Below, piece after piece: positions 42,731 through 54,350 of a stretch of 64,000 nt of DNA. The position numbers and the translations under genes were made by a program. The DNA is from Paratrimastix pyriformis (taxonomy: Eukaryota > Preaxostyla > Paratrimastigidae), in NCBI GenBank assembly GCA_027972325.1, contig JAPMOS010000004.1, positions 124,001-188,000 of the forward strand. Direction: 5' to 3'. Under the pieces are notes generated by a model. It was given only the letters and a program-made list of their open reading frames with translations, had not been told where the DNA came from and made no database searches. Position 1 is the first letter of the stretch; every line of letters starts with the position of its first letter.

Positions 42731-45700
42731 ATGCACGATGGCGAAGGTGATATGTGGTCGATTGGATTGCCGGAACAATTAAGGAGGCGTTTCAACGACC
42801 TCACCCAATCGGTGACGGCCCTCTCGGAAGCATGCCAAAAACTTGAATTGAACCTCGAAAAACGCGCCAGCAAGACCGAGGTGATCAGCGCTCTTACCGA
42901 AAAGATCGGCCGAAACGATACCATTTTTACCGAGCTGAGCGAGCGGATCGAAACGGCCATGAAAGAGGTCGCCCATGTCGGAGCGGTCGAGGAGAATCTG
43001 GGGGGCGTGGCCAAGCGCCTGGAGTCGCTCACCGAGGTGCACAGCGAGACGGCCGGACGGCTGGCAGCGCTGCAGGATCGCGTCAAAGCCGATCTGGGCG
43101 ACACGACCAAGACCCTCCAGCAGGAGCGGCTCGCCGCCGAGGCCGCCCTGAAGGAGGAACTCACCACCACCACCCGCGTCTGTTCCTTTTCTGGCCCATG
43201 CATTTGGCTCGTGAATGGCGGGTACTGCGATGGGTGACCGGGGATGGGCCGCTCCGCTTGTGGTGTTCGCTCGCCGTCTGAGTCGATCCCCCCCTCCCCC
43301 CCCCCCCCCCCCCCCCCACCCCACACACACACACACTCACGCCCTCCCTCCACTTTTCACAGCAAGCCCAGGACGAGCTGAGCGAACGAATCACGGGGGT
43401 CGACAGCAACCTCACGCAGCGCATCAAGCAGAGCGTCGAGGCGCTGGAGACGCACCTGACGGCCCTGCAGAAGACCCGCGAGGCCGTCCTCAGGCAGGAG
43501 TTCGAATCCTTCCAGGTCGCCCTGCCAACCCCTCTGCCCTTGCCCAATCTCTCGATCGGATTCTCCATCCGTCGGTCTTCCCCCTCGCCACGGCTCCCGT
43601 TTCGGTCGCTCTTCCTCACGCGGCTCCCAACTCTCACTCTTCTTGCAACCACCACCACCACCACCACCACCACCACCACCACTAACATCAACCACAGGGT
43701 CGGAACGACCAGGCAACCAGCGCAGCCAAGATGCTCATCTCGGGCGTTCAGGCGGATATGTCTTCTCTCGCGGCCCGCATGGATGTCCGTCCTGAAGAAG
43801 AGCGGGATGGGGGGGGGGGGGGGGGGGGCTTGCCTCGTCGTTTTCGCTCGGGTGGGCTCACGATCCCCTTTCAACGACCAGAGCGCGTCCAAGGCCCTGG
43901 GCAGCCTCCGCGAACGGACCGACCAGCAGGCCGAGGCGGCCGAGGAGCACATTCAGCGCGTCGAGAAATCGATCTCAGGTCCGCTCGGCCGACATTCCCT
44001 CCCACCCATTTCCCTACCCTTGGTCCGGACCTGCTTCACCTGCCCCCCCTCCCCCCCCCCCCCCCCCCCCCCCCCATCCCCCACCCCCACCCACCCTCTG
44101 GTAGATGTGGAATCACGGGTGGCCAAGGCCATCCAACAGGCCGTCCAGGGAGCCACGGCCAGCCTGCAGACGGCCATCATCGAGAATGTGGACAGGGTCC
44201 GGAAGGAGTGCAAGTCGGAGGTGTCCCGGGAGGTGATGCGGGTCCGGGACGACATGGGCCGGATCGAGGAGCGCCTCCAGGAGTCGCTGGTCCCCATCCG
44301 CCAGGAATTGGTCGCCCTCAGGGCCGCCGACGAGCGGTCTGCCCCGAGCCTGGCCTGGGCAGGGGGCCTGACAATAGCCGCCCGTTCGCTCCCCATCCGG
44401 CCGTCCGCTCATTCTCTCTTGGAACCCTGTCGGGTCCCTCCGGTGGCAGCATCACCCAGTCGATCGCCGAGGTGAGCAGCCGGCTGGACGCGTCCCTGGA
44501 GGCCCAGAACAAGCGCATCACCGAGGACGCGGCCGCCCGGGAGCGGACCTTCGCCGAGGGCATCCGCGCCGTGCGGGCCGAGATGGAGTCGTTCTCCAAG
44601 CTCATCGCTGACGAGCAGGCAAAACGGTCGGCTCGCCCTCCTCCTCCTTATCGCCTTGGTCGTCCTGGCGCTGATGGGGCTTGGCGACTCCTGCCGATCG
44701 TGGGGATGAGCGCAGGGAGGAGATCCAGAACATGCTGCTCTCGGTCTCTTCTCAGGAAGAGCTCCTCCGCGCCCTCGAGGACGCCCTCCACGTCCGCCGC
44801 CCCCCCCCCGATGCCCGCTCCACCCTCGACCCTCCCCTTTTGGGACTGGTGCTCACGGTCGCGTCTTGGCTTGCAGCGGGAGGGCGAGGAGCGGGTCAAG
44901 GCCGACAACACCATCCTGTCCATCATCGCGCCCCTCAAAGAGGACCTGGCCAAGGAGCTCGAGGCCAAGGCCGACTGGAACGACGTTCGGTCCGTGCGTC
45001 GGCCTTGCCGCCCACTCCATCATCCACTCCTTGCCGCCCACTCAAAAGGTGTGATGGATGATGGGCCCGACGTCTCACATACTCTGCGCTTTTGGGCTGG
45101 TGCCGGGGGGGGGGGGGGGGGGGGGGGATCCGTGTCGCGTAGACGGTCGCTCTGGACCAAGGTGGACAAGGTCGCGCCACCCCCCCGACTCCTCCTCTCC
45201 TCCTCTCCCGTTCAATCGGTTGCCCCTGCTCGATCCCAGGCTCGTTTTGACCCCGGTCTCATCCCTTCCCTTCTCTTTTGGGGGCTCGCAGGCTGACCTG
45301 CCGATCGCATTCTCCACCAAGTCCATCCTGCCCTCAGGAGGGGGCGGCATCCCCCCGGCCGCCTCGGCCCCTCCCCTGGGCATCGGGCTTTTGGACAGTT
45401 CCCACCGCTGCCTGAGCTGCGACGCTCTGATGGCCCCATCCCCGGGCCGCGTCGTCACGGGGCCGCGCCCCTCGCGCCTCCGCAACCCCTCCCCTCCTCG
45501 CGGGGCGGCCCCCGGGTTGGGCGGGACCACAGGCTCGCTCTCGCCCCTCCGGCGCCCCCCCTACCCCCACACCCCCCTCAGCGAGCTCACCGGGGCCTTG
45601 ATGACCATTCAGCCCTCCAGGGCGGGGTCCCCGCCGCTGATCAAGTTCAACGTGCTCACCCCCGGCGTGCCCGGCCCCACGCCAACCTTCCCCAGCGCAT

Positions 45701-45948
45701 CGCCCCTTCGCAAGGTCCCCGTCCCGCCCCCAGGCAGCCCTGGCCGGGCTACAACCAGGCCCCCGTCGGGTGGGCGAGCCCGACCATCCACGGCCGGTAC
45801 AACCCGCACCGGAGTCTCGGCGGGGACTGCGACTGGGGCCCCAAGCACCGTTGCGGATCCGGCCTCCACCGCGGGCGGCGAACGGGAAGCCACAAAAGGG
45901 CCAAATCTGGGCAGTGGCTCTGTGGCCTCGCCTTGGCCCCCACGATGA
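42731..45948 (+). CDS. Long coiled-coil protein, DUF4795 / QRICH2-like
   Basis: QRICH2-type proteins (DUF4795) are structural components of flagella. From ATG 42731 the exons encode almost continuous heptads: LRRRFNDLTQSVTALSEACQ, ISALTEKIGRNDTIFTEL, LSERITGVDSNLTQRIKQSV, ISGVQADMSSLAARMDV, VAKAIQQAVQGATASLQTAI, IAEVSSRLDASLEAQNKRIT and VKADNTILSIIAPLKEDLAK. They are followed by the family-like KADWNDV...KVDKADLPIAF, then HRCLSCDALM and a Pro/Ser-rich C-terminus ending at 45948. About ten introns separate the blocks, four with C or G runs of 19-25 bases. The last 60 residues could be read in other frames, so the exact end is uncertain; an upstream ATG at 42665 is also possible. Confidence 0.72.
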
Positions 45949-46120
45949 AGATGAGGGTTGGTATTTGGTGTACGATGATTCTCTTTTTGTCTTGACCAAG
46001 AAATTGCAGGGAGTCAAATTCAAGACTGCCCATGCCGAAGTCCTGTGGTCCAGTCAAAGAGGTAGAGATGATGATACAAATAGGGAGTCGAATTAAAAAG
46101 AATGTGGGCAAAGAGTGGTT

Positions 46121-46502
46121 TCATTCAACGGGCAACCGTGTAGCCGTCTTCGGTTTGCATGCCGCTTTATCTTTTGGATCCAGCCTCTTGTTGCACGATT
46201 GGCATGTGACGGTTTTTCTGCACGCCCACAAAATGAAAGAGAATGAATAGAAGGAATCGAGAAGCGAACCGTGCGCAAAGAATGCAACGAGAAGGAGCGT
46301 AGTTGTTGTACCCGCCACCAGTTCGGTAAATTGTGGTGGTAAATTCGCCGCCACAAATGTTGCAGCGGAATGTGAGTGGGGTCAAAGATTCTGTGGGTGC
46401 TCGCTGGCACAGTCTGCAAAGCAGAGTGTCAACGGTCATCCAAGGTTCGACGGCTGGAGATGAAGCGGCCGCAGGAGAGGGAACAGGAGACGGGCGTTGC
46501 AT
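46121..46502 (-). CDS. Small zinc-ribbon-like protein
   Basis: About 100 residues, unknown function. The ATG at 46502 gives a Pro/Ala/Ser N-terminus, then VDTLLCRLCQRAP and TFRCNICGGEFTTTIYRTGG (two CxxC pairs). An intron (about 46297-46210, donor GTACA, which departs from the usual GTYYG, acceptor GTGCAG) joins to KTVTCQSCNKRLDPKDKAAC, a third CxxC plus an extra Cys. It ends at 46121. The intron could instead be coding: its frame is hydrophobic and would give a LITAF-like pattern of Cys knuckle, membrane stretch, Cys knuckle. Both readings predict zinc binding. An upstream non-ATG extension (VVGGSLVFDKKRARI) stays open to 46562 and might be another exon. Confidence 0.55.
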
Positions 46503-46823
46503 CACGGATCCAACGGTGATTCGGGCTCTTTTCTTGTCAAAGACAAGGCTTCCCCCCACCACCTTCCCCTGACAAAACGCCGTCTATATCCTACCTCGGT
46601 CGTCACTGTTTCATTCTGGATCCCCCAAGAAGGCACACATACCCCGAGAAACCCCTGTTCGATCGATCATATGCCCAGCTGAGCAAGACTGCAACGCTCC
46701 TCTCGATCTTCTCATCTAGGACGTCGCCTGAATCATCGGGAAATGCTCAAAAAAAATGCTCCCAAAAAAAGAAACCGTTCTCTTAAGATCTCGACCACGG
46801 GGTTCGAGGGAGTGCCAAGCCCA
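46503..46823. other. Region between two minus-strand genes
   Basis: 321 bases with no convincing coding exon. A run of A at 46748-46765 is next to the end of the receptor-like gene, so this stretch likely holds its 3' untranslated region and the promoter of the small zinc protein. Confidence 0.5.
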
Positions 46824-47760
46824 TCAAGCCATGGTTTGGTACTGCGAGGGCTTGGGCCGGCACAGCGGAGGGAAGAACGAAAACTTGATCCCGTCCTAAG
46901 AGGGGCCGAAGCGGATGAGGATTCGTTGCCACCGTCGGATCAGACCCACACCAAGCCGGGCAGGGCCTTCCAGAAGTCAATGAAGGGGATCACCTGGATG
47001 GACATGTCCATCTTCTTGATGCGCCACTTCAACACGGAGCCGCCCGAGATGAACAGGAAGAAACCCACCAGCAGGAGAATGAGCAGCACCGTCCCAACCG
47101 ACATCCCCGAGGGGACAGCGGTGAAGCAACCCGCCGGGTGAGGGAACTCAACCGCGTAGCGGCACTCGGTGATCTTGATCGTCTGGGAGAAACAGTTCAA
47201 CAGGCGGGTGAGGTGAGCCAAGGACGGGCTGGGACGAACCGGCTTTCCAACGCTGGTTGCGCATGGGACAATAAGTTGGAAGGAGTTATGGTAGCCAGCA
47301 CTGCACATCTCACCGTTGCCATAGGTGATATTCAAGCTGGGAGAGGTGGTGGGTGGGATCGGTCAAAATGTCACATGAGCAGCAAACCCGGTTGGTTGTG
47401 CCTGGCCCGCTGTATAAATTGGAGCATAAATAGACGACTTGGAATCGCCCAGTTTTGTACAGAAACCACGCAGGGTACCCATAGCAATCGCGGGCAATTT
47501 ATCGGGGCAGAATCGTGTGAACACGGAGGATTGGAGGTCGGTATAGACAGAAAAATAGAAGGAAGAAGCTCCATTGGTTACAACCCAAGGGTTCTCTGGA
47601 AGAAAGATCAGAAATCACTTAGAACTCCAACCTACAGACCCGGATCTGGCGGCACAAGTTGAGAGATATCATACTTATACCCTTGTGCATCGATCTCAAG
47701 TGGTGCTGCCAGGCACAACATTTGGAGAGCCAAGAAAACGAGGAGGCGCCCGGGTTTCAT
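46824..47760 (-). CDS. Mannose-6-phosphate receptor-like / Atg27-like sorting receptor (MRH domain)
   Basis: Single-pass receptor expected in Golgi/endosome membranes. The ATG at 47760 opens MKPGRLLVFLALQMLCLAAP, a signal peptide. The lumenal MRH-type domain follows: YKYDISQLVPPDPGL; ENPWVVTNGASSFYFSVYTD; RFCPDKLPAIAMGTLRGFC; LNITYGNGEMCSAGYHNSFQ; LIVPCATSV; CRYAVEFPHPAGC. A transmembrane helix (SVGTVLLILLLVGFFLFIS) precedes the cytosolic sequence VIPFIDFWKALPGL, the motif typical of M6PR-family tails, and a last exon encodes DGIKFSFFPPLCRP to a TGA at 46826-46824. Whether it binds mannose-6-phosphate is unknown; the four sugar-contact residues cannot be confirmed by eye. Confidence 0.83.
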
Positions 47761-47848
47761 AGAAGGCACGAATTAAAAATGGTGCGGTTATGACCGAGGA
47801 TTTTTACACTCTGCAGGGCTCCGCTCTGGTCCTCACATCGTATCATCG

Positions 47849-49080
47849 ATGCAGCTGCCCAGATATTGCACTCGAACACTTGAAGGGCATCAAGGAGCGG
47901 TGCTGGTGGTGAGATTCAATAGCGACGGGAATTATTGTTTGACGGGGGGTCAAGATCACACCATCCGTCTCTGGAATCCACGTCGCGGAAACCTTGTACA
48001 AACATTTCGCGGTCATGGATATGAAGTCTTTGATATTGCAGTGTCTGTCCTCGACCCCAACTCCACTTCGAGTGCAATCTTCCCCGCAGAGAAACAGGGA
48101 ACGCTCATTTTGCTTCTTGTGGCGGCGACAAGGATGTTTTCATTTGGGATGTTGGTGCAACTAAGGTGATCCGAAGACTCCGCGGGCATAACCAGAAGGT
48201 CAACGCGGTGCGTTATAACGAGGACTGCTCTCTCCTCATCTCTGGTCTGTGCAGCGGATGGCTGGACTCGGCGGCAACTCACTTCTGTTAAAGCTTCCTT
48301 CGATCAAACTGTGCGAATCTGGGACTTGAGATCGAAAAGTTTCACTCCAATACAAGTCCTCGATGACTTCAAGGATAGTGTGTCGGGGTTGGCCCTGACC
48401 AATCGAGAGATCATCGCCAGGTCTGAGTGTACATCTTCTCTCTCCCACACACTTAGTTGGCAGCTGTGTCGACGGATGCGTCCGAACGTACGATATTGCC
48501 GCCGGGCAGCTCAGAACGGACACTTTGGGAAGTCTGCTGTGGGGAAGGCTCCATTCCATTCATCCGCTCTTCTCTCTAGCTGCCATTACCTGCGTTTCAG
48601 TATCACATGACGGGAACTGTATTCTTTGCTCGTGTTTGGACGGTACCCTCCGCCTGATCGACCGTTCTAATGGAACACTTCTCTGCCAGTCCGGCCACCC
48701 GCAACTCTTTTTTTCGATTGCAGCATTTTTCTAGGTACAAAGGACACCAAAACACCCGATACAAAGTGGAGAGCTGCCTCTCGCCTGACGACTCGCACGT
48801 TGTTTCTGGCTCGGAAGAGGGGGCCATCTTCATGTGGTCTCTTGTCGAGGTCCGATTGCCCATTTCCAACTCTTTTCAGCTCACAATCTTCGTCCAGGGT
48901 CAAGTTGTCCGAAAATTGGAGGGACATCGCAATGTTTCGTGCTCTCTGGCATTCCATCCATCAACACATGAAGATGCAATGCTTGTCAGCGCCTCCGTGG
49001 ATGGAACAGTTAAGGTATGGAACACACAGCAAGCAACAGAACAGCCGATAGTGGCGGCTCCCCTGTCTGTTCGCTGCTAA
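47849..49080 (+). CDS. WDR83: WD40-repeat protein WDR83 (MORG1)
   Basis: WDR83 is a seven-bladed propeller found in spliceosomal complexes and as a MAPK scaffold. ATG 47849 gives EGHQGAVLVVRFNSDGNYCL, TGGQDHTIRLWNPRRGNLVQ and TFRGHGYEVFDIAVS. After an intron come FASCGGDKDVFIWDVGATKV, IRRLRGHNQKVNAVRYNED, SASFDQTVRIWDLRSKSF, VDGCVRTYDIAAGQLRTDTL, SPITCVSVSHDGNCI and YKGHQNTRYKVESCLSPDDS. The last repeat is LEGHRNVSCSLAFHPS and VDGTVKVWN. The order and linkers match WDR83 closely, including GSPITC. About five introns; one opens GTCTG at 48421. It ends at 49080, with 239 bases to the next plus-strand gene. Confidence 0.9.
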
Positions 49081-49319
49081 TAACCCCCCATTTATCAAAC
49101 CCTCTTCCGATAGTGCGGCTGCCAAGGAAGAAGAAACGCCTTTTCCGGAGACTCTTCCAAGAGCAGACCCCAGCAAATTGCCTTTTTCTGTCGCATAAAT
49201 TTGTCCCCCCTCCGGCGGCGCACCCCTGCGTTTGACGGAACAGGCGCCGGGTGAGAGTCGCAATCTTCGGTTGATTTCTTTGTTGGGGGTCCTTTCGTTT
49301 CGGAGGTGCCCCTGAGCGA

Positions 49320-52300
49320 ATGCAGGGCATTTTCAACTCGGTACGAAAGCAAATCACCAAGCTCCAGAAGAAACAGCACACAGAAATCACCAGTGTCGTC
49401 GATGGCGAAACAAAGGTGCTTGACCTCTCGTACATTCTTCCCAACTTAATTGCGATGTCATTCCCCGACTCGGGGATTGGGACAATTTATCGAAATAATC
49501 AAGACGATGTGGTGGCGTTCTTTGAACAGAAGCACCGAGGTCTCGCATCCTCGTTTATTTTTTGGTTCTTTTCAATCTTATGACGCCGCCTCTTCCTCTT
49601 GTGGCCAATTAGATCATTTTCTCATCTTCAATTTGGCCGAAGAACAGTACGATGACGAAAAGTTCAAGCATCGTGTGCGATGCTTCCCCTTCCCCGACCA
49701 CCACTCCCCACCCCTCGAGCTCATTTTCCGGATTGTCACTGCAATGACATCCTACCTCGACGCGAACAAAGAGAACGTCATCGCTGTCCATTGTTTGGTC
49801 TGGCCGAAGCCGCTCCCGCCCGCATCCCCTCATCCTTCCACCACCGCGGGTGGGATCCACCTGCAGGCCGGCAAGGGGCGCACGGGGACCATCTGCTCGT
49901 GTTATCTCCTCTACAAAGGGGTCTGCTCCCGGGGGTGATATTCGCCCGTCCCACCCGCTCAATATCGGTGTCCCCCCCCCCCCCCCTCCCCTCCTCCTCC
50001 GCACAGGTTTATGTCAGCGCCCGCGACGCCGTGGACCATTTCCAACGGAAGCGGATGACGAAGGGCAAGAGTGGCGTCGAGGGCCCTTCGCAGAACCGGT
50101 TTGTCCATGCCCCGGACGCAGAGATGGCGAGTAACAGTCATCTCGCGGCGATTGGCATCCGCTGATTGGCGCCCCCGTGGCGGTTGGGTTCGGCTGTGGG
50201 GGACGGTGCAGCTACGTGCAATACTTCGCCCACAGCGTGGGGCGCCACCCGTGTGCACGGCCCCGGTGGTGCTGGGCAACCTGACCATGTCGCCCGTCCC
50301 GGACTTCGCCGGCTGGTCGTGGAAGGGCATCCGGCCATACGCCCAGGTGCTCCTGCAGCGCCGCGTGGTGCGCCTGTCCAGCTCGGCCGAGGAGCTCAGG
50401 TCCCAGCCCACCCGCCCGCCCACCCACCCGCCCGCCCGCTCGGCCCACGCCCCAGCAGCCCCCGCCGACACCCAGCAAGCCCCCGCACAGCCCCCGCGCC
50501 CACCGGCCGCTCCTCATCTTTGCCCCCCTGGGGGGGTGCCGGTCGGCCATGGGGGAGCAGGGAGTACCCCGTCGAGTCGGCCGGCAAGATCGTGCTGCCG
50601 CTGTGGGTGCGCGTCCAGGGGGACGTCCTCATCCGGGTGCTGCACCACAGCAAGGGCCGCCTGGGGGGCACCATCCAGACCACCGACCAGCTGGCCTTCC
50701 GGATGGCCTTCCACACCGGTCCGCCCGCGGCCATCCCCCGTGCGGCAGGCGGCCCCCGTGCGGCGGTCGCAGTGGGGCGGGTGAGAGGCGCGTGGGGGAC
50801 ATGCCCTCAACAAGGCGCTTCCCCCGGCTGGGTGGGCCGCCGACAGCAATTCCCATGGGAAATGCTCACGGCGCGATCGACGGGGGTTTGGGGCGGGTTC
50901 CACAGTGTGTTTCATCCTCTCCCTCCCTCCCCTCCCTCCCCTCCCTCCGGTGATGGCGGGCGGGCCTGTCGGCAGGCTTCCTCCAGCCGGGCGTGTGGAG
51001 GCTGCGCCAGGCCGACCTCGACGAGGCCTGCAAGGACACCCACCATAAGAAGTCTGCCCCTCCGGCCGCATCCCCAACGCCGTTCTGGGGGCCGGCCTTC
51101 ATGCCCCGCTCTCCCGTCCGGCGCTCCTTGATGGATGCTTGCCCATCGTTGGTGGGCGGCCTTCATGCCCCGCTCCCGTCCGGCGCTCCTTGGTTGGTGC
51201 TTGCCCATCGTTGGTGGGTGGTCTTCATGCCCCGCTCTCCCGCCCTGGGGGCCGGGCGGCGCAGGTTCCCGGCGGGCTTCACGGTGGAGCTCGAGATCCT
51301 GCCCGCATCCGCCATGGAGGACCCGCCCCTGGGGGCCGCACCCGTGGCCACACCCGCTCCCGCTCCCGCCGTCGCCCAGGCGACCCCCGGAACGGCCCTC
51401 TCGGCCGCCGCGACCTCGCTCTCCACGGCCGCCGCCGCCGCCTCGAACATGCTGCTCTCCTCGTCGCCCCCGTCTTCCCCCGAGGAGGGTGCCGACCCCG
51501 AGCGAAGCCGGCCCTCGACCCCGCCCCCCCTCGGCGGCGGCTCGCACCCCGGGGCACCTCGCCCCCCCTCGGTCCGCTACCCCGCGGGCTCCCCCCACGG
51601 CCCCGCCACCGCCACCGCCACCGCCACCAGCGGCCAGTGGGCAGGGGCCCCCCGGCCGCCCTCTGTGCGGCTGACCTCGGCCGCGGCGGTGGCGACGTCG
51701 CCCCGGTTGGCGCACCCCTCGGTGGCCATGCCGCCCCCCGGGCCCCACCACCCGCGCAGCTACGAGGGCATCTCGGTGCCGCTGCCCCCCATGCGGTACG
51801 CCTCGGGGGCCGTCCACCCGCCCATCTACGCGCCCTCCATCCAGTACCAGTGGGGCCTCCTCAAGAGTCCGCTCCGGGGGAGCGCGCGGGGGGGACGGGG
51901 GGCGAGGGGATGGGGGGGGGGGGGGGGGGGGGGGGAACTGCTGGAGTGGAAGACATCTTGTGGGCGCTGGTCCATGTCGCCCCCGCTTGGCGCCCATGCC
52001 CGGCCTTTGGTTTGGGGGTGGTGTTGGCGGTGCTGCCGCGCAGCCCACGTGGAGCTGGTCGACTCGCTGCCGGCCGCCCCGCAGCCGCACAACGTCAAGC
52101 CCTACACGACGGCCACGCCCCCGGTCCCCATGCCGCCCCGCCCCGGCCGGCCCGGCCGCCCAGGCGCCCATGTCGCGGGCGGAGCCCACCCTGGACCCGG
52201 CCGCGGGCGGGAGGGCGGCCCCGTGCTGCGGGCCGTGGCCGTGGCGGACTTCACCGGGACGGCCGAGGACGAGCTGACCTTCGCGGCGGGCGACCGGCTG

Positions 52301-54004
52301 GCGGTCCTCATCCCAGACGTCGACGACTCGGGCTGGGCCTACGCCTCCCTGGGGGGCACCCTCGGTCCGCACACACACACACATCCCGGCACACGCAAGC
52401 ACTTGGAGGAGGGGAGGAGGCCACCGCTACCTCCAGTCCACCGGAGGTGGGGGGGGGGGGGGGGGGGGGGGTGAGTGTGATTGGGATGACCGATGCCGTC
52501 CGTCGTCTGTCGCCTGCATGCCCCCGCCCCAGGGCTGTGCCCGAGCACATACCTGGCCATGGAGGACGAGGACGAGCCCGACGAGGAGGACGAGGCGCCC
52601 GAGGAGCCCGAGCCGGAGCAGTCGCCCTTCGATGAGGGCCCCTCGGCCGGCGCCTCGCCCGCCGCCCCGGGCGGCTCCCCGCCCCTGCACCCCTCGGCCG
52701 AACCGGCGGCGGACGGGACCGCCGGCCCGCTCGCCCCGCACGACGAGGGCCCCGACCGCACCTCGCCCGCCCCCGTCCTGGCGGCCCGCCACCACGACGG
52801 CGCCCCGCTGCCGCCCCGCCCGCTCCCGACGTCCTTCGAGGCCGAGGGGGCACCCAGCGGCGGCGGCGGCGGAGCGTTCCACGTGGCGCCCCCCACCCAG
52901 GTGGCCTTCTCGGCGGGCGGGGCCGTGGCCCCGCCCCTGCTGCCCCCTTTGCGGCGCCCCATGCCATGGACCGCCCGCGGACACCTCCCCGGCCCCGGGG
53001 CCCCCGCCCCGGCCCACCTGCCTCCACGCCCCGTGGTGGTGGCCGACCCGCCGGCGCCCGGCCCCGAGGAGGCCACCGCACCATCCGCACGGCGCGGCCT
53101 CCCCGACCCGCCGGCCTACTTCCGCCACCAGGACCACCCCGCCGGCACCAAGCAGCCCCTGCCCCAGCCGCAGCAGCCGCCGCATCCGGATGGGCTTGTG
53201 GATCTCTTCCCGGCCTCGATGGCCCTCTTCGACAGCCGGCCCCCGCCCATGGCCTCCCCGCCCCCGCTGTCGTCCTCGCCGCGGCCCTCGGGGGACCTCT
53301 TCCCGGCCCGGAGCGGGTCGCCCTTCCTGCACTCGCCCCTCGCCGACGGGGCCGCCTCGCCCCCGCGCCCCTCGGCCGCCATGTCGCCCCACTCGCCCCT
53401 GGTGGGCACCACCACCCGGCCCGACGAGGAGCACGAGGAGGAGGAGGAGGCCGGCGGCGGCGAGCCTGGGGCCCCTTCAGAGGCCACCGCCGGGGATGTC
53501 GCGGCCTCGGGGGCGGCCGGGCCCACCGTGGCCTCACCCCCTCGGCCTCCGGCCAGCCCGGGCTCCCCGCCGGCCGGCCGGCCATCCCCCACGGCCTCCC
53601 CGCACCCGCCCTCGTCGTCATGCCCCGGGAGCCCCCCGCAGCCGGTCCGGGCGGACGTGGCCCTGGCCGACCCGCTGACGGTCATCGCGTCGTGCCCCCC
53701 GGCCCCCATGCCGCCCCCGCCCTGCCCCTCCGCGTCCCTGGCGCCCGTGCCGCCCCCATCCACGACCCCGGTGCCGCCCCCGCCCCTGGCCCCGGTGCCC
53801 CCGGCCCCGCAGCCCCTGGCCCCCGACCCGGCAGCGGACGTGGGCGGGCACGGGGACGAGGAGCCTGCCGGGGGCAGGAAGAAGAAGAAGAAGAAGAAGA
53901 AGCAGAGGGCCCCCACCAACGCGGACCTCTTCGTGCCCCTCTGCGAGCTCCTCAAGAGGGACGCGGACGCGCCCGGCCCACCAGCCAGCGAGGACAACGA
54001 CTGA
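49320..54004 (+). CDS. PTEN phosphatase-C2 fused to an SH3 domain and long Pro-rich tail
   Basis: Predicted phosphoinositide 3-phosphatase. ATG 49320 opens [51 protein letters not shown] and [16 protein letters not shown] follow, with the WPD-loop region [14 protein letters not shown], then the P-loop [11 protein letters not shown] split by a GTCTG intron. [14 protein letters not shown] opens the C2 half, then [57 protein letters not shown] and [17 protein letters not shown]. After a Pro/Ala linker comes an SH3 domain ([20 protein letters not shown] ... [20 protein letters not shown], and GLCPSTYL across a GTCCG intron), then about 470 Pro-rich residues ending with a Lys run and [17 protein letters not shown] itself has no SH3. 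Frame changes near 50240 in the C2 part are unexplained. Confidence 0.87.
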
Positions 54005-54350
54005 GCCGCCCGGCCGGGGTGGATCCCCCCCAGCGTCGCTTGGCCTTGGTGCGGGGGCGGGCGGCTTTCCCCCTCCCCCTCCCCCTCCCCCTCCCCCGCT
54101 CCTCCCCCTGGGATTATGGAGTTGTGGCCGCCCCCCGCCGCGCAGTTGATCCCCTCCCCTCCTCCCTCCCCTCCCCTCCCCTCCCTCCATTTTCGTTCGA
54201 CTCTCGGCCGGTTCTTTGGCTTTCTTGGCCACCCGACCGTGTACTCGCTCGCCGGCGCCTCTTCTTCGGTTTGTTCGTCCCTCCGCGCAATTCGTTTCAT
54301 TCGGTGGTTTCGCCTCGCTGTATTCGGAGCGCCGCCGATTCGGGGGGGGC
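54005..54350. other. Convergent intergenic region
   Basis: 346 bases between the PTEN-fusion stop and the ZGRF1 stop, with CCCCTC and CCTCCC short arrays near 54070-54190. No gene-like frame. Confidence 0.55.

Noticed and set aside
45770-46096. Alternative C-terminus of the coiled-coil gene with DEDEGWYLVYDDSLF
   Set aside because: Possible, but it needs a frame switch inside the last exon with no good splice pair; kept as an uncertainty only.
50236-50326. An intron from GTGGGG to GGAAG in the PTEN C2 region
   Set aside because: It would remove [16 protein letters not shown], which fits the C2 fold, and it lacks a pyrimidine tract and the usual GTYYG donor.
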